Positions 15,776 to 27,857 of a stretch of DNA of 64,000 nt are shown in pieces (within the stretch, counting starts at the first letter, position 1; each line of letters starts with the position of its first letter). The DNA is from Litchfieldella xinjiangensis. Its GTDB lineage: Bacteria > Pseudomonadota > Gammaproteobacteria > Pseudomonadales > Halomonadaceae. The stretch is taken from the NCBI RefSeq assembly GCF_000759345.1, contig NZ_JPZL01000002.1, positions 1 to 64,000 on the forward strand, in the 5' to 3' direction. The notes beneath the pieces were generated by a model that did no database searches, was not told the origin of the DNA, and was given only the letters and a program-made list of their open reading frames with translations. The position numbers and the translations under genes are program-made.

Positions 15776-17896
15776 GTGGCACGCAAGACTCCGCTCAAGC
15801 GTTACCGCAATATCGGTATCGTGGCCCACGTCGACGCCGGCAAGACCACCACTACCGAGCGTGTCCTGTTTTATACCGGCCTGTCGCACAAGGTCGGTGA
15901 GGTTCATGATGGCGCTGCTACCATGGACTGGATGGAGCAGGAGCAGGAGCGTGGTATCACTATCACCTCCGCCGCGACTACCTGCTTCTGGCAGGGTATG
16001 AACAAGCAGTTCGACGAACATCGCATCAATATCATCGACACGCCTGGGCACGTCGATTTCACTATCGAAGTCGAGCGCTCACTGCGTGTGCTCGACGGTG
16101 CCGTGGTCGTGCTGTGCGGTTCTTCAGGCGTACAGCCGCAGACCGAAACCGTGTGGCGCCAGGCCAACAAGTACGAAGTTCCGCGCATGGTCTTCGTCAA
16201 TAAGATGGACCGTGCTGGCGCTGACTTCTTCATGGTCGTCGAGCAGCTCAAGTCCCGTCTCGGTGCCAATGCGGTTCCAATCCAGATCAACTGGGGCACT
16301 GAAGAGGACTTCAAGGGCGTCATCGATCTCCTGCAGATGAAGGGCATTCTGTGGAATGAAGAAGACAAGGGCATGAGCTATGACCTCGTCGATATTCCCG
16401 CCGAATTGCAGGAAACCGCTGAGAAGTACCGCGAAGAGATGGTCGAGGCAGCGGCCGAGGCGTCCGAAGAGTTGATGGACAAGTATCTTGAAGGCGGTGA
16501 GCTCTCCGTCGAGGAGATCAAGGCCGGTCTGCGTCGTCGTACCCTCGACAACGAGATCGTGCTGGTCACCTGCGGCTCGGCGTTCAAGAACAAAGGTGTT
16601 CAGGCCGTACTGGACGGTGTCATCGAGTTCATGCCGTCGCCCACCGAGGTCAAGGCCATCGAGGGTGAGCTTGACGACAAGGATGGCACCATCGCCACGC
16701 GTGAAGCGGACGACAGTGCGCCTTTCTCTGCGCTGGCATTCAAGATCGCCACAGACCCGTTCGTCGGCACACTGACGTTCATTCGTGTCTATTCGGGTGT
16801 TCTGAAGTCCGGTGACAGCGTCTACAACTCCGTCAAGGAGAAGAAGGAGCGCGTCGGTCGTATCGTCCAGATGCACTCCAATTCCCGTGAGGAGATCAAG
16901 GAAGTATACGCCGGGGACATCGCGGCCTGTATCGGCCTTAAAGATGTGACCACTGGGGACACCCTGTGTGACTTGAATGACAAGATCGTTCTTGAGCGCA
17001 TGGAATTCCCGGATCCCGTCATCTCCGTGGCAGTGGAGCCGAAGTCCAAGGCCGACCAGGAGAAGATGGGGGTTGCTCTGGGCAAGCTGGCCCAGGAGGA
17101 CCCGTCCTTCCGCGTCAAGACCGACGAAGAGACAGGTCAGACCATCATCTCTGGCATGGGCGAGTTGCACCTCGATATCATCGTCGACCGCATGCGTCGC
17201 GAGTTCAAGGTCGAGGCCAACATCGGCAAGCCGCAGGTGGCATACCGCGAGACCATCCGCGGCAAGGTCGAGCAGGAAGGCAAGTTCGTGCGTCAGTCTG
17301 GCGGTCGTGGTCAGTTCGGCCATGTCTGGTTGCGCATCGAGCCGCTAACTGCGGAGGACAAGGGCGAGGACGAGGAGATGCACTTCAAGTTCACGTCCGA
17401 GATCGTCGGTGGTGTGGTTCCCAAGGAATACGTGCCGGCCGTCGAGAAAGGGGCCTTTGAGCAGCTGCAGAACGGTGTCATCGCGGGTTACCCGATGATC
17501 GACGTCAAGGTCACGCTGTATGATGGCTCCTACCACGACGTGGACTCTAACGAGACCGCGTTCAAGATCGCCTCTTCCATGGCGGTCAAAGAAGGTGCCA
17601 GAAAGGCCAAGGCCGTGCTGCTGGAGCCGATGATGAGGGTCGAAGTCGTGACACCCGAGGAGTTCATGGGTGACGTCATGGGCGACCTGAACCGTCGTCG
17701 CGGTCTGGTGCAGGGCATGGATGATTCCTCTTCGGGCAAGATCATCCGCGCAATGGTGCCGCTGGGCGAGATGTTCGGTTATGCAACCGACCTGCGCTCT
17801 CAGTCCCAGGGCCGTGCAAGCTACTCCATGGAGTTTGCGCAGTACGACGAGGCGCCCTCCAGCGTCGTTGAAGCCGTCATCAACCAGAACGGTTAA
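15776..17896 (+). CDS. fusA: Elongation factor G
   Basis: EF-G is the GTPase that drives translocation and, with RRF, ribosome recycling. The GTG at 15776 is chosen: a GGGGAA stands 7 bases before it and translation gives [25 protein letters not shown] as in the family, whereas upstream codons add an unrelated peptide. Length is 706 residues (E. coli 704). Motifs include the P-loop AHVDAGKT (17-24), [18 protein letters not shown], and the domain IV/V block [15 protein letters not shown]. tuf follows after 28 bases. Confidence 0.97.
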   Translation: MARKTPLKRYRNIGIVAHVDAGKTTTTERVLFYTGLSHKVGEVHDGAATMDWMEQEQERGITITSAATTCFWQGMNKQFDEHRINIIDTPGHVDFTIEVERSLRVLDGAVVVLCGSSGVQPQTETVWRQANKYEVPRMVFVNKMDRAGADFFMVVEQLKSRLGANAVPIQINWGTEEDFKGVIDLLQMKGILWNEEDKGMSYDLVDIPAELQETAEKYREEMVEAAAEASEELMDKYLEGGELSVEEIKAGLRRRTLDNEIVLVTCGSAFKNKGVQAVLDGVIEFMPSPTEVKAIEGELDDKDGTIATREADDSAPFSALAFKIATDPFVGTLTFIRVYSGVLKSGDSVYNSVKEKKERVGRIVQMHSNSREEIKEVYAGDIAACIGLKDVTTGDTLCDLNDKIVLERMEFPDPVISVAVEPKSKADQEKMGVALGKLAQEDPSFRVKTDEETGQTIISGMGELHLDIIVDRMRREFKVEANIGKPQVAYRETIRGKVEQEGKFVRQSGGRGQFGHVWLRIEPLTAEDKGEDEEMHFKFTSEIVGGVVPKEYVPAVEKGAFEQLQNGVIAGYPMIDVKVTLYDGSYHDVDSNETAFKIASSMAVKEGARKAKAVLLEPMMRVEVVTPEEFMGDVMGDLNRRRGLVQGMDDSSSGKIIRAMVPLGEMFGYATDLRSQSQGRASYSMEFAQYDEAPSSVVEAVINQNG

Positions 17897-17924
17897 CCGT
17901 TAGCAACGTAAAGAGGTTATAGCA

Positions 17925-19118
<1,194 letters not shown>

Positions 19119-19139
19119 GCCTCGGCTTTACGATGATCG

Positions 19140-19168
19140 AAGGGGGCTCCCAAGGGAGCCCCCTTTCT
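19140..19168 (+). terminator. Terminator of the str operon
   Basis: A perfect 12-bp stem AAGGGGGCTCCC/GGGAGCCCCCTT with a 2-base AA core (a larger loop in RNA) is followed by TTTCT. It lies 21 bases after the tuf stop. Confidence 0.85.
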
Positions 19169-19187
19169 GCGCATCCTTTTCCGGTCA

Positions 19188-19216
19188 TTGACTCCAGGAA
19201 AAGGCATGCCTATAAT
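19188..19216 (+). promoter_or_regulatory. S10 operon promoter
   Basis: TTGACT (19188-19193) and a perfect TATAAT (19211-19216) are exactly 17 bases apart. The -10 lies 64 bases before the rpsJ start, leaving room for only a short leader. Confidence 0.9.
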
Positions 19217-19280
19217 GCGCATCCTTTGAATGCGTGGGTAGACGGCTCGCGCCGTTGAAAGCCATTGGAGTTTAGGGCAA

Positions 19281-19592
19281 ATGCAGAACCAGAAGATTCG
19301 CATTCGGTTGAAGGCCTTCGACCATCGCCTGATCGACCAGTCCGCCGCGGAGATCGTTGAAACCGCCAAGCGTACCGGTGCTCAGGTTCGTGGTCCGATT
19401 CCGCTGCCGACCAACCGTGAGCGCTATACCATCCTGATCTCGCCGCACGTCAACAAGGATGCGCGCGATCAGTATGAGATCCGGACCCACAAGCGTGTGC
19501 TCGATATCGTCGAGCCCACGGAAAAGACCGTTGATGCCCTGATGAAGCTCGACCTCGCTGCTGGCGTGGACGTGCAGATCAAGCTCGACTGA
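19281..19592 (+). CDS. rpsJ: 30S ribosomal protein S10 (NusE)
   Basis: S10 is part of the 30S head and, as NusE, pairs with NusB and NusG in antitermination and transcription-translation coupling. The 103-residue protein ([19 protein letters not shown]) has the conserved [42 protein letters not shown] lies upstream of the ATG. It is followed by a 147-base structured gap before rplC, unusual for this operon where genes otherwise follow closely. Confidence 0.97.
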   Translation: MQNQKIRIRLKAFDHRLIDQSAAEIVETAKRTGAQVRGPIPLPTNRERYTILISPHVNKDARDQYEIRTHKRVLDIVEPTEKTVDALMKLDLAAGVDVQIKLD

Positions 19593-19594
19593 AA

Positions 19595-19679
19595 CCACAC
19601 TAGACACTTCGGTATTATTTCCGACATAGGGTTGGGAGAGACCGACGCGCCGTGATGGCGCCACACAATGTGCTAGTGG
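19595..19679 (+). promoter_or_regulatory. Structured rpsJ-rplC spacer, possible L4-type control element
   Basis: A bulged long-range stem can form between CCACACTAGACAC (19595-19607) and GTGCTAGTGG (19670-19679). Inside it is a perfect 5-bp hairpin GCGCC/GGCGC (19647-19661). E. coli S10 operon autoregulation by L4 uses a long leader before rpsJ, but here that leader is short and this spacer is long. A regulatory role is inference. Confidence 0.35.
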
Positions 19680-19739
19680 AATGCTCTGGAAAGGGCAGCC
19701 ATAGCGGGTGATAGCCCCGTACACTAAAGGAGACTGAAC

Positions 19740-20378
19740 ATGACTATCGGTTTAGTCGGTAAGAAGGCCGGGATGACCCGTGTCTTTACCGAAGATGGCG
19801 CTTCCGTGCCCGTAACCGTTATCGAGGTTGAGCCGAATCGCGTGACGCGCGTCAAGACTGTCGAGTCTGACGGTTATAGCGCCGTGCAGGTTACAGCCGG
19901 TTCCCGCAAGGCCAAGCACTTGACCAAGGCGCAAGCTGGACAGTTTGCCAAGGCAGGTACCGAGGCCGGTCGTTCACTGATGGAGTTCCGTCTGACAGAA
20001 GGCGAAGAAGCTCCTGAAGTGGGTGGCGAATTCACCGTATCCCTCTTCGAAGCTGGCCAGTTGATCGATGTGACTGGCACCTCCAAGGGCAAGGGCTTCC
20101 AGGGCGCAGTCAAGCGCTGGAACTTCCGCACCCAGGACATGACTCACGGTAACTCCCTGTCGCATCGCGCACCGGGTTCTATCGGCATGTGTCAAACGCC
20201 GGGTCGCGTCTTCAAGGGCAAGAAAATGGCCGGTCAGCTGGGTAACGTCCGCTGCACCGTACAGAGCCTGGAAGTCGTACGTGTCGATGCCGAACGCAAT
20301 CTGTTGCTCATCAAGGGCGCCGTCCCGGGTGCGCCGGGTAGCGACGTCATTGTGCGCTCTGCCGTCAAAGCTCGCTGA
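19740..20378 (+). CDS. rplC: 50S ribosomal protein L3
   Basis: L3 is an early 50S assembly protein whose loop reaches the peptidyl transferase centre. The 212-residue protein begins [20 protein letters not shown] and carries the signature around [17 protein letters not shown] and the methylated-glutamine region [32 protein letters not shown]. An AGGAG precedes the ATG. rplD follows after 11 bases. Confidence 0.97.
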   Translation: MTIGLVGKKAGMTRVFTEDGASVPVTVIEVEPNRVTRVKTVESDGYSAVQVTAGSRKAKHLTKAQAGQFAKAGTEAGRSLMEFRLTEGEEAPEVGGEFTVSLFEAGQLIDVTGTSKGKGFQGAVKRWNFRTQDMTHGNSLSHRAPGSIGMCQTPGRVFKGKKMAGQLGNVRCTVQSLEVVRVDAERNLLLIKGAVPGAPGSDVIVRSAVKAR

Positions 20379-20389
20379 GGGGGTTAACG

Positions 20390-20998
20390 ATGAATCTGAA
20401 TCTTGCAGGTGCAAGCGCCGGTACTGTTGAGGTATCTGACGCCACCTTCGGCAACGAATTCAATGAAGCGCTGGTTCACCAGGTCGTCACCGCCTATCTG
20501 GCCGGTGGTCGCCAGGGTACCCGCGCTCAGAAGACTCGCTCTGATGTGCGTGGTGGTGGCAAGAAGCCGTGGCGCCAGAAGGGCACGGGTCGTGCGCGTG
20601 CCGGCACCATTCGCTCCCCCTTGTGGCGTAGTGGTGGTGTGACGTTCGCTGCACGTCCTCAGGATCACTCGCAGAAGGTCAACCGCAAGATGTACCGTGC
20701 GGCTATGCGTTCGATCCTCTCCGAGCTGGTGCGTCAGGAACGTCTGGTTGCGGTTGATGAATTTGTTGTCGACGCGCCGAAGACCAAGCAGCTGGTTGCC
20801 AAGCTCAAGGAGCTTGAGCTGGAGAAAGTGCTGATCGTCACTGAAGACGTTGACGAAAAGCTCTATCTGGCCGCGCGCAATATTCCCAACGTCGATGTCG
20901 TGGATGTTGCTGCCGCTGACCCGGTGAGTCTGGTTGCCTTCGACAAGGTGCTGGTCACCGTCTCCGCTCTGCGCAAATTCGAGGAGAAGCTGGCATGA
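20390..20998 (+). CDS. rplD: 50S ribosomal protein L4
   Basis: L4 lines the peptide exit tunnel and in E. coli represses the S10 operon both transcriptionally and translationally. The 202-residue protein has the tunnel loop with [28 protein letters not shown] and [19 protein letters not shown]. The stop overlaps the rplW start by 4 bases (ATGA), so they are likely coupled. Confidence 0.97.
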   Translation: MNLNLAGASAGTVEVSDATFGNEFNEALVHQVVTAYLAGGRQGTRAQKTRSDVRGGGKKPWRQKGTGRARAGTIRSPLWRSGGVTFAARPQDHSQKVNRKMYRAAMRSILSELVRQERLVAVDEFVVDAPKTKQLVAKLKELELEKVLIVTEDVDEKLYLAARNIPNVDVVDVAAADPVSLVAFDKVLVTVSALRKFEEKLA

Positions 20999-21291
20999 AT
21001 CAGGAACGCGTTTTCAAGGTGCTGCTGGGTCCGCACATGACCGAGAAGGCCGCCTTCGCCGCCGAGAACAACCAGTATGTGTTCAAGGTGGCAAGTGACG
21101 CGACCAAGCCGGAAATCAAGCAGGCTGTTGAAGCTCTGTTCGGCAAGAAGGTCAATCGCGTCCAGGTCCTGAACATGAAAGGCAAGACCAAGCGCACTGC
21201 AAAGGGCATCGGCCAACGCAAGGGTTACCGTAAGGCATACGTGTCCCTGGCTGCGGGCGAGACGCTCGAAGACTTCTCTGGCGCCGAATAA
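20995..21291 (+). CDS. rplW: 50S ribosomal protein L23
   Basis: L23 lies at the exit of the peptide tunnel and is the docking point for trigger factor and SRP. The 98-residue protein has the conserved [11 protein letters not shown] near the start and [12 protein letters not shown] in the second half. The ATG overlaps the rplD stop. rplB follows after 17 bases. Confidence 0.97.
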   Translation: MNQERVFKVLLGPHMTEKAAFAAENNQYVFKVASDATKPEIKQAVEALFGKKVNRVQVLNMKGKTKRTAKGIGQRKGYRKAYVSLAAGETLEDFSGAE

Positions 21292-21308
21292 GGGCAGGAG
21301 TACGGATC

Positions 21309-22139
21309 ATGGCAGTAGTTAAGACCAAACCCACATCCGCCGGTCGTCGCCACCTGGTCAAGGTCGTCAGCGACGAGCTTTACAAGGGTCGCGCTTACGC
21401 GCCGCTGCTCGAAAAGCAGTCGAAGTCCGGTGGGCGTAACAACAATGGCCGCATTACTACCCGTCACGTGGGCGGTGGCCATCGTCATCATTATCGGATG
21501 ATCGACTTCAAGCGCACCAAGGATGGCGTTCCCGCCATCGTCGAGCGTCTGGAGTACGACCCGAACCGTAGCGCACACATTGCGCTGCTGAAGTACCTGG
21601 ACGGTGAGCGTCGCTACATTATCGCGCCGAAGGGCGTGACTGCTGGCGACAAACTCGAGTCCGGTGTCAACGCGGCGATCAAGCGGGGCAATACCCTGCC
21701 GCTGCGCAACATCCCGGTGGGTTCCACCGTGCACTGCATCGAGCTCAAGCCCGGCAAAGGCGCTCAGATCGCTCGCAGTGCCGGTGCCAGCGCTCAGCTG
21801 GTAGCACGTGAAGGCAATTACGCCACTGTGCGTCTTCGCTCCGGCGAGATGCGCAAGATTCTGGCCGAATGCCGTGCAACCCTCGGCGAGGTGAGCAACT
21901 CCGAGCACAGCCTACGTCAACTTGGCAAGGCCGGTGCGAAGCGCTGGAGAGGTGTGCGCCCGACCGTTCGCGGTGTGGCCATGAACCCGGTCGATCACCC
22001 GCATGGTGGCGGTGAAGGTCGTACCAGTGGTGGCCGTCACCCGGTAACACCGTGGGGCGTGCCCACCAAGGGTCACAAGACCCGCAAGAACAAGCGCACC
22101 GACAAGCTGATCATTCGTCGCCGCAAGGCCCGGAACTAA
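21309..22139 (+). CDS. rplB: 50S ribosomal protein L2
   Basis: L2 is needed for subunit association and sits near the peptidyl transferase centre. The 276-residue protein has [22 protein letters not shown] near the start and the C-terminal [26 protein letters not shown] block with the functionally important histidine. An AGGAG lies 9 bases before the ATG. It is in the middle of the S10 operon. Confidence 0.97.
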   Translation: MAVVKTKPTSAGRRHLVKVVSDELYKGRAYAPLLEKQSKSGGRNNNGRITTRHVGGGHRHHYRMIDFKRTKDGVPAIVERLEYDPNRSAHIALLKYLDGERRYIIAPKGVTAGDKLESGVNAAIKRGNTLPLRNIPVGSTVHCIELKPGKGAQIARSAGASAQLVAREGNYATVRLRSGEMRKILAECRATLGEVSNSEHSLRQLGKAGAKRWRGVRPTVRGVAMNPVDHPHGGGEGRTSGGRHPVTPWGVPTKGHKTRKNKRTDKLIIRRRKARN

Positions 22140-22172
22140 GATCCAACGCCAAGACATCAAGAGGTAACGGCT

Positions 22173-22448
22173 GTGCCACGTTCACTGAAGAAAGGTCCCT
22201 TCATTGACCTTCATCTGCTGAAGAAGGTTGAGGCTGCAGTGGAGAAGAACGACCGTAAACCGATCAAGACCTGGTCGCGTCGTTCGATGATCCTGCCCAA
22301 CATGGTCGGGCTCACCATTGCAGTCCATAACGGTCGCCAACACGTCCCGGTGCACGTCTCCGAGGAAATGGTTGGCCACAAGCTGGGCGAATTCGCTGCC
22401 ACCCGCACCTACCGCGGCCATGCGGCGGACAAGAAAGCCAAACGGTAA
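22173..22448 (+). CDS. rpsS: 30S ribosomal protein S19
   Basis: S19 binds the head of the 30S subunit with S13 near the A site. The 91-residue protein starts at GTG ([20 protein letters not shown]) with a GAGG upstream, and has [28 protein letters not shown] and the basic [23 protein letters not shown] tail. It lies between rplB and rplV. Confidence 0.97.
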   Translation: MPRSLKKGPFIDLHLLKKVEAAVEKNDRKPIKTWSRRSMILPNMVGLTIAVHNGRQHVPVHVSEEMVGHKLGEFAATRTYRGHAADKKAKR

Positions 22449-22466
22449 GCCAGAGAGGATTGAGAG

Positions 22467-22799
22467 ATGGAAGTCACAGCTAAGCTGCGTGGCGCTCGTT
22501 TATCCGCCCAGAAGGCCCGTTTGGTGGCTGACCAGGTGCGCGGTAAACCGGTCGCCGAAGCGCTCGACCTGCTGACCTTCTCACCGAAGAAGGCTGCCAA
22601 GCTGGTCAAGAAAGTGCTTCAGTCCGCTATTGCGAACGCGGAAGAAAACAACGGCATGGACATCGACGAGCTGCGTGTCTCGACCATCTGTGTCGATGAG
22701 GGCATGACGCTCAAGCGCATCCAGCCGCGCGCCAAAGGCCGCGCGGATCGTATCTTGAAGCGCACCTGCCACATCACCGTCAAGGTAGCCGAGAAGTAG
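22467..22799 (+). CDS. rplV: 50S ribosomal protein L22
   Basis: L22 spans the 50S subunit and its beta-hairpin lines the exit tunnel, where changes give macrolide resistance. The 110-residue protein has [23 protein letters not shown] at the start and the hairpin [26 protein letters not shown] with no evident deletion. It is 11 bases upstream of rpsC. Confidence 0.97.
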   Translation: MEVTAKLRGARLSAQKARLVADQVRGKPVAEALDLLTFSPKKAAKLVKKVLQSAIANAEENNGMDIDELRVSTICVDEGMTLKRIQPRAKGRADRILKRTCHITVKVAEK

Positions 22800-22810
22800 G
22801 AGTCGACCAG

Positions 22811-23512
22811 ATGGGTCAGAAAGTAAATCCGACAGGTATTCGTCTCGGTATCGTCAAGGACCACACATCAGTGTGGTACGCCGAGCGCGGTGCCTACGCA
22901 GACAAGTTGAATAATGATCTTGCCGTTCGCCGCTTCCTCGAGGAGCGTCTGAAGAATGCGTCTGTAAGCCGCATCATCATCGAGCGTCCGGCTAACAATG
23001 CCCGCATTACCATTCACACGGCCCGTCCGGGCATCGTGATTGGCAAGAAGGGCGAGGACGTCGATCGGCTGCGTCGTGACGTCACCCAGATGATGGGCGT
23101 GCCTGTGCACGTCAACATCGAGGAAGTTCGCAAGCCGGAACTCGATGCCCAGCTCGTTGCGCAGAACATCGCCGGCCAGCTTGAGCGTCGCGTGATGTTC
23201 CGTCGCGCCATGAAGCGCGCCGTGCAGAATGCCATGCGCCTGGGCGCGGGTGGTATCAAGGTACAGCTGTCCGGCCGCCTCGGCGGTGCTGAGATCGCTC
23301 GTACCGAATGGTACCGCGAAGGTCGTGTACCGCTGCATACGCTGCGTGCGGACATCGACTACGCCACCTACGAAGCCCACACCACCTACGGCGTCATCGG
23401 CGTCAAGGTATGGGTCTTCAAGGGTGAAATCCTCGGGGGCATCGAGGAGGTACGCGCCAAGGCCAAGCAACAGCCTCAGGCAGCGCCCTCCAAGAAGAAA
23501 GGTTCCAGGTAA
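22811..23512 (+). CDS. rpsC: 30S ribosomal protein S3
   Basis: S3 forms part of the mRNA entry channel and its helicase activity. The 233-residue protein ([24 protein letters not shown]) has a KH domain with the [11 protein letters not shown] motif and the C-terminal domain with [40 protein letters not shown]. The tail is lysine- and glutamine-rich. rplP starts 15 bases later. Confidence 0.97.
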   Translation: MGQKVNPTGIRLGIVKDHTSVWYAERGAYADKLNNDLAVRRFLEERLKNASVSRIIIERPANNARITIHTARPGIVIGKKGEDVDRLRRDVTQMMGVPVHVNIEEVRKPELDAQLVAQNIAGQLERRVMFRRAMKRAVQNAMRLGAGGIKVQLSGRLGGAEIARTEWYREGRVPLHTLRADIDYATYEAHTTYGVIGVKVWVFKGEILGGIEEVRAKAKQQPQAAPSKKKGSR

Positions 23513-23527
23513 GGGGAGAGCGAATCG

Positions 23528-23941
23528 ATGTTACAACCCAAGCGTATGAAATTCCGCAAGATGCAGAAAGGCCGCAACCGTGGCCTGGCGCATCGCGGAA
23601 GCAAGGTGAGCTTCGGCGAGTATGGCCTGAAAGCTACCGGACGCGGTCGCGTCACTGCTCGACAGATCGAAGCGGGTCGTCGTGCCATCACTCGTCACGT
23701 CAAGCGTGGCGGCAAGATCTGGATTCGGGTCTTCCCGGACAAGCCGATCTCCAAGAAGCCCCTCGAAGTTCGTATGGGTAAGGGGAAAGGCTCCGTGGAA
23801 TACTGGGTCGCACAGATCCAGCCAGGTCGTGTCCTGTATGAGATCGAAGGTGTTTCTGAAGAGTTGGCTCGCGAGGCGTTCAGCCTGGCAGCGCAGAAAT
23901 TCCCGGTCTCCACCACCTTTGTGAAACGGACGGTGATGTGA
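23528..23941 (+). CDS. rplP: 50S ribosomal protein L16
   Basis: L16 organises the A-site region of the 50S subunit. The 137-residue protein begins [24 protein letters not shown], has the target arginine region of YcfD hydroxylation ([29 protein letters not shown]), and ends FVKRTVM. The stop TGA overlaps the rpmC ATG by one base. Confidence 0.97.
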   Translation: MLQPKRMKFRKMQKGRNRGLAHRGSKVSFGEYGLKATGRGRVTARQIEAGRRAITRHVKRGGKIWIRVFPDKPISKKPLEVRMGKGKGSVEYWVAQIQPGRVLYEIEGVSEELAREAFSLAAQKFPVSTTFVKRTVM

Positions 23942-24132
23942 TGAAAGCCCAGGAAATTCGTGAAAAGTCGGAAGGGGAACTGCGCGAGCAGCTCTTCGAA
24001 CTCCTCCGCGAGCAGTTCAACCTGCGCATGCAGAAGGCCACTGGCCAACTGAGCCAGACTCATCTGCTCAAGCAGGTCCGTCGGGATATCGCCCGCGTGA
24101 AGACTGTGCTCAACGAGAAAGCAGGTGATTGA
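23941..24132 (+). CDS. rpmC: 50S ribosomal protein L29
   Basis: L29 is a small helical protein near the exit tunnel, next to L23. The ATG at 23941 overlaps the rplP TGA. It is preferred to a GTG one codon upstream because [18 protein letters not shown] matches the family. Length is 63 residues, with the conserved [16 protein letters not shown]. rpsQ starts two bases after the stop. Confidence 0.95.
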   Translation: MKAQEIREKSEGELREQLFELLREQFNLRMQKATGQLSQTHLLKQVRRDIARVKTVLNEKAGD

Positions 24133-24133
24133 G

Positions 24134-24394
24134 ATGGCCGAAGAAAAGAAATCCCGTACGCTCACCGGCAAGGTGGTGAGTGACAAGATGGACAAGTCCA
24201 TCGTCGTCATGATCGAGCGCCGTGAGCGTCATCCGATTTACGGCAAGTACGTGAAGCGCTCCACCAAACTGCATGCCCATGACGCGCAGAACCAGGCTAA
24301 GGCAGGCGACACCGTTTCCATTCAGGAATCGCGTCCCCTGTCAAAGAAGAAAGCCTGGACGCTGGTCGAAGTGGTCGAGCAGGCCAAGGGCTGA
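24134..24394 (+). CDS. rpsQ: 30S ribosomal protein S17
   Basis: S17 is a primary 16S rRNA-binding protein of the OB-fold type. The ATG at 24134 gives [30 protein letters not shown] (86 residues; E. coli 84). An in-frame GTG upstream would overlap rpmC and add an unconserved tripeptide. It has [18 protein letters not shown] and ends the S10-type gene run before rplN. Confidence 0.95.
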   Translation: MAEEKKSRTLTGKVVSDKMDKSIVVMIERRERHPIYGKYVKRSTKLHAHDAQNQAKAGDTVSIQESRPLSKKKAWTLVEVVEQAKG

Positions 24395-24440
24395 GCTCAC
24401 CTCACAACCAGTGCGGTCAGATTAGGTTTGGAGAAAACCG

Positions 24441-24812
24441 ATGATTCAGACACAGACAATGCTGGATGTCGCCGACAACAGCGGCGCGCGCCGGGTGCAA
24501 TGCATCAAGGTGCTGGGCGGTTCACACCGCCGCTACGCTCGCGTGGGTGACATCATCAAGGTCACGGTGAAGGAAGCCATTCCACGGGGCAAGGTCAAGA
24601 AGGGCCAGGTCCTCAAGGCTGTGGTAGTCCGGACCCGTAGTGGCGTCCGTCGTAGCGACGGTTCGCTGATCCGCTTCGACGGAAATGCGGCGGTTCTGTT
24701 GAACAACACCAACGAACAGCCGATCGGAACCCGTATTTTCGGGCCGGTGACGCGTGAACTTCGTACTGAGAAGTTCATGAAGATCATTTCCTTGGCGCCT
24801 GAAGTGCTGTAA
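24441..24812 (+). CDS. rplN: 50S ribosomal protein L14
   Basis: L14 helps form the B8 bridge to the 30S subunit and is the docking site of the silencing factor RsfS. The 123-residue protein is nearly the family consensus ([24 protein letters not shown]-like [36 protein letters not shown]). It is traditionally the first spc-operon gene. The 46-base gap before it shows no convincing promoter. Confidence 0.97.
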   Translation: MIQTQTMLDVADNSGARRVQCIKVLGGSHRRYARVGDIIKVTVKEAIPRGKVKKGQVLKAVVVRTRSGVRRSDGSLIRFDGNAAVLLNNTNEQPIGTRIFGPVTRELRTEKFMKIISLAPEVL

Positions 24813-24826
24813 GGAGCGAGGCGGAT

Positions 24827-25141
24827 ATGCAAAAGATCAAACGTGACGATGAAGTGATCGTCATCGCTGGCAAGGACAAGGGCAAGCGTGGCACCGTTAA
24901 GCGGGTTCTCGAAAACCGCTTCGTGGTGTCCGGTGTGAATATGATTAAGCGTCACACCAAGCCCAATCCCATGGCCGGCAATCAGGGCGGTATCGTCGAG
25001 CGCGAGGCTCCGATTCACGCGTCCAACGTAGCCATCTTCAATCAGGAGACCGGTAAGGCGGATCGCGTCGGCTTCCAGGTAAAGGAAGACGGTACCAAGG
25101 TACGTATCTACAAGTCGACGCAGACGCAGATCGACGCCTAA
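24827..25141 (+). CDS. rplX: 50S ribosomal protein L24
   Basis: L24 initiates 50S assembly and lies by the exit tunnel. The 104-residue protein has the KOW motif at its start ([25 protein letters not shown]) and the conserved [28 protein letters not shown]. An AAGGAG precedes the ATG. Confidence 0.97.
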   Translation: MQKIKRDDEVIVIAGKDKGKRGTVKRVLENRFVVSGVNMIKRHTKPNPMAGNQGGIVEREAPIHASNVAIFNQETGKADRVGFQVKEDGTKVRIYKSTQTQIDA

Positions 25142-25159
25142 CGCGAGTCGGGTAGCAAA

Positions 25160-25699
25160 ATGGCGAACTTGAAAGAACGTTATCAGAACGAGGTGGTGGC
25201 TCAACTCCGAGAGCAGTTCAGCTACGCCAACGTTATGCAGGTACCCCGGATCACCAAGGTGACCCTGAACATGGGTATCGGCGATGCGACCAGCGACAAG
25301 AAGCTGATCGACAATGCCATCGGCGATCTGGAGATGCTCTCCGGTCAGAAGCCGATGGTGACCAAGGCACGCAAGTCCATCGCGGGCTTCAAGGTGCGTG
25401 AAGGTTGGCCCATCGGGATCAAGGTCACACTGCGCAGTGCGCGCATGTGGGACTTCCTGGACCGCCTGGTGAACATCGCGATCCCCCGCGTGCGTGACTT
25501 CCGGGGTCTGAACCCGAAGTCCTTCGACGGCCGTGGCAACTATTCCATGGGGGTGCGTGAGCAGATCATCTTCCCGGAGATCGAATATGATAAGATCGAC
25601 CGGATTCGTGGTCTGGATGTCACAATCACCACCACTGCCAACACTGACGAAGAAGGGCGTGCGCTGCTGAGCGCGCTGAACTTCCCGTTCAAGCGATAA
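25160..25699 (+). CDS. rplE: 50S ribosomal protein L5
   Basis: L5 binds 5S rRNA and contacts the P-site tRNA and S13. The 179-residue protein has [45 protein letters not shown] and the C-terminal [18 protein letters not shown]. Its ribosome-binding site is weak (GGGTAG). In E. coli S8 represses the operon from near this start; no such structure was worked out here. Confidence 0.97.
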   Translation: MANLKERYQNEVVAQLREQFSYANVMQVPRITKVTLNMGIGDATSDKKLIDNAIGDLEMLSGQKPMVTKARKSIAGFKVREGWPIGIKVTLRSARMWDFLDRLVNIAIPRVRDFRGLNPKSFDGRGNYSMGVREQIIFPEIEYDKIDRIRGLDVTITTTANTDEEGRALLSALNFPFKR

Positions 25700-25709
25700 G
25701 GGTGGGATC

Positions 25710-26015
25710 ATGGCAAAGAAGAGCATGATTGAGCGCGAACTCAAGCGCACCAAGCAGGTCGAGAAGTATGCCGCCAAGCGCGCAGCACTCAAGGCCGTCA
25801 TCTACGACGTGAACGCTTCCGACGAAGAGCGCTTCGACGCACAGCTTCAGTTGCAGCAGCTGCCGCGCGACTCCAGTCCGGTACGCCAGCGTAATCGCTG
25901 CCGTATCACCGGTCGTCCGCACGGCTACTACAACAAGTTCGGGCTTGCCCGGAACATGTTGCGTGAAGCCGCCATGCGTGGCGACGTTCCCGGGCTCAAG
26001 AAGTCCAGCTGGTAA
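25710..26015 (+). CDS. rpsN: 30S ribosomal protein S14 (zinc-free long form)
   Basis: S14 is a late-assembly 30S head protein. At 101 residues it is the long form without the CXXC zinc pairs of the short paralogue, with [41 protein letters not shown] at the C-terminus. It lies between rplE and rpsH as usual. Confidence 0.97.
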   Translation: MAKKSMIERELKRTKQVEKYAAKRAALKAVIYDVNASDEERFDAQLQLQQLPRDSSPVRQRNRCRITGRPHGYYNKFGLARNMLREAAMRGDVPGLKKSSW

Positions 26016-26047
26016 CGGCCACGTAGAATTATCAGGAGCGTAACGTA

Positions 26048-26440
26048 ATGAGCATGCAAGATACGCTGGCGGATATGTTCACCCGTATCCGCAATGCGCA
26101 GATGGCCACCAAGGAGACGGTTACCATGCCGTCTTCCAAGCTCAAGATCGAGCTGGCCCGCGTATTGAAGGAAGAGGGCTACATCAATGACTTCGCTGTC
26201 AGTGGTGACGTCAAGCCCGAACTGACCGTCAGCCTCAAGTACTTCGAGGGCAAGCCGGTCATCGAGCACATCCAGCGAGTGTCCAAGCCGTCCCTGCGCC
26301 AGTACAAGGGCAAGGATGCGCTGCCTAAGGTCGCCGATGGTATGGGCGTCGCGATCGTTTCCACCTCCCAGGGCGTGATGACCGATCGTGCGGCCCGTCA
26401 TGCCGGTGTCGGTGGTGAAGTCCTCTGCACCGTATTCTAG
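26048..26440 (+). CDS. rpsH: 30S ribosomal protein S8
   Basis: S8 is a primary 16S rRNA-binding protein of the platform and in E. coli the repressor of the spc operon. The 130-residue protein starts [19 protein letters not shown] and ends with the signature [22 protein letters not shown]. An AGGAG lies 10 bases before the ATG. Confidence 0.97.
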   Translation: MSMQDTLADMFTRIRNAQMATKETVTMPSSKLKIELARVLKEEGYINDFAVSGDVKPELTVSLKYFEGKPVIEHIQRVSKPSLRQYKGKDALPKVADGMGVAIVSTSQGVMTDRAARHAGVGGEVLCTVF

Positions 26441-26449
26441 GAGTTTGGA

Positions 26450-26980
26450 ATGTCCCGCATAGCCAAATATCCGGTTAAGCTGCCCAGCGGCGTCGAAGTC
26501 AAGCTCGACGGCGATCAACTGACCGTCAAGGGCGGTCAGGGCACGCTCGCCATGACCGTTCACGCTGACGTCGTGATCGGCCAGGAAGAAGGTCAGCTGA
26601 CCTTCGCTCCGAGCGAGAGCGCCAAGAGCTGGGCCATGGCCGGTACTACTCGCGCACTGGTCCAGAACCTGGTTACCGGTGTGCACGAGGGGTTCACCAA
26701 GAGCCTCGAGATCAATGGCGTCGGCTACCGTGCCCAGGCAAGTGGCAAGACGCTCAACCTCACACTGGGCTTCTCCCACCCGGTCGAGTACACGCTGCCT
26801 GAAGGTGTCGTGGCGGAAACGCCCAAGAACACCACGATCGTGCTGAAGAGCGCGGACAAGCAGAAGCTCGGCCAGGTAGCCGCGGAAATCCGTGCCTTCC
26901 GTCCGCCTGAGCCCTACAAGGGCAAGGGTATCCGGTACGGCGACGAGCAGGTCCGCCGCAAAGAAGCCAAGAAGAAGTAA
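26450..26980 (+). CDS. rplF: 50S ribosomal protein L6
   Basis: L6 lies near the factor-binding site of the 50S subunit and is a duplicated-fold protein. The 176-residue protein has an N-terminal repeat ([20 protein letters not shown]) and the C-terminal signature [26 protein letters not shown]. It follows rpsH after 9 bases with an AGGAG. Confidence 0.97.
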   Translation: MSRIAKYPVKLPSGVEVKLDGDQLTVKGGQGTLAMTVHADVVIGQEEGQLTFAPSESAKSWAMAGTTRALVQNLVTGVHEGFTKSLEINGVGYRAQASGKTLNLTLGFSHPVEYTLPEGVVAETPKNTTIVLKSADKQKLGQVAAEIRAFRPPEPYKGKGIRYGDEQVRRKEAKKK

Positions 26981-26989
26981 GGCAGGGTT

Positions 26990-27340
26990 ATGAACGCGAA
27001 GAAAGAATCTCGTCTCCGTCGTGCCCGCCGCGCGCGTGCCAAGATCCGCGAGCTGGGCGTGTATCGCCTGTGTGTGAACCGTACCCCGCGCCACATCTAT
27101 GCGCAGATCATCTCGCCGGATGGTGGCAAGGTATTGGCCAGCGCTTCGACGCTGGACAAGGCCCTGCGCGAGGGTGCGACCGGTAATTCTGACGCTGCCG
27201 CCAAGGTGGGTGCGTTGATTGCCGAACGCGCAAAGGAAGCAGGCATCACTCAGGTGGCCTTCGACCGTGCTGGCTTCAAGTACCATGGCCGCGTCAAGGC
27301 CTTGGCAGATGCCGCACGTGAAGGCGGTCTGGAATTCTAA
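26990..27340 (+). CDS. rplR: 50S ribosomal protein L18
   Basis: L18 binds 5S rRNA with L5 and L25. The 116-residue protein has the basic N-terminus [49 protein letters not shown] and the C-terminal [26 protein letters not shown]. It sits between rplF and rpsE in the usual order. Confidence 0.97.
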   Translation: MNAKKESRLRRARRARAKIRELGVYRLCVNRTPRHIYAQIISPDGGKVLASASTLDKALREGATGNSDAAAKVGALIAERAKEAGITQVAFDRAGFKYHGRVKALADAAREGGLEF

Positions 27341-27351
27341 AGGGTTTTACG

Positions 27352-27852
27352 ATGGCGAAGAACGAACAGAACGGCGGAGATCTGCAGGAAAAGCTCGTGC
27401 AGGTCAACCGCGTCGCCAAGGTGGTCAAGGGGGGCCGGATTTTCGGCTTTACCGCACTGACCGTCGTTGGTGATGGCAATGGTCGTGTTGGCTTCGGTCG
27501 TGGCAAGGCGCGTGAAGTGCCTGTCGCGATTCAGAAGGCCATGGATCAGGCACGTCGTAACATGGTCAAGGTTACCCTTAGCGGTAGCACGCTGCAGTAC
27601 CCGGTTCGCGCCCGTCATGGTGCATCCAAGGTCTACATGCAGCCGGCTTCCGAAGGTACCGGGATCATCGCCGGCGGTGCCATGCGCTCCGTGCTCGAAC
27701 TGGCTGGCGTCCACGACGTTCTGGCCAAGTGCTACGGCTCCACTAATCCGGTGAACGTGGTGCGTGCGACCGTCAAAGGTCTTGCCGCCATGCAGTCTCC
27801 GGAAGACATCGCCGCCAAGCGCGGACTGTCTGTCGAAGCGATCACGGGGTAA
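27352..27852 (+). CDS. rpsE: 30S ribosomal protein S5
   Basis: S5 contributes to the mRNA entry channel and translational accuracy, and its changes can give spectinomycin resistance. The 166-residue protein has [36 protein letters not shown] and the C-terminal [33 protein letters not shown]. The spectinomycin loop (VVKGGR) looks normal. Confidence 0.97.
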   Translation: MAKNEQNGGDLQEKLVQVNRVAKVVKGGRIFGFTALTVVGDGNGRVGFGRGKAREVPVAIQKAMDQARRNMVKVTLSGSTLQYPVRARHGASKVYMQPASEGTGIIAGGAMRSVLELAGVHDVLAKCYGSTNPVNVVRATVKGLAAMQSPEDIAAKRGLSVEAITG

Positions 27853-27857
27853 GCACC

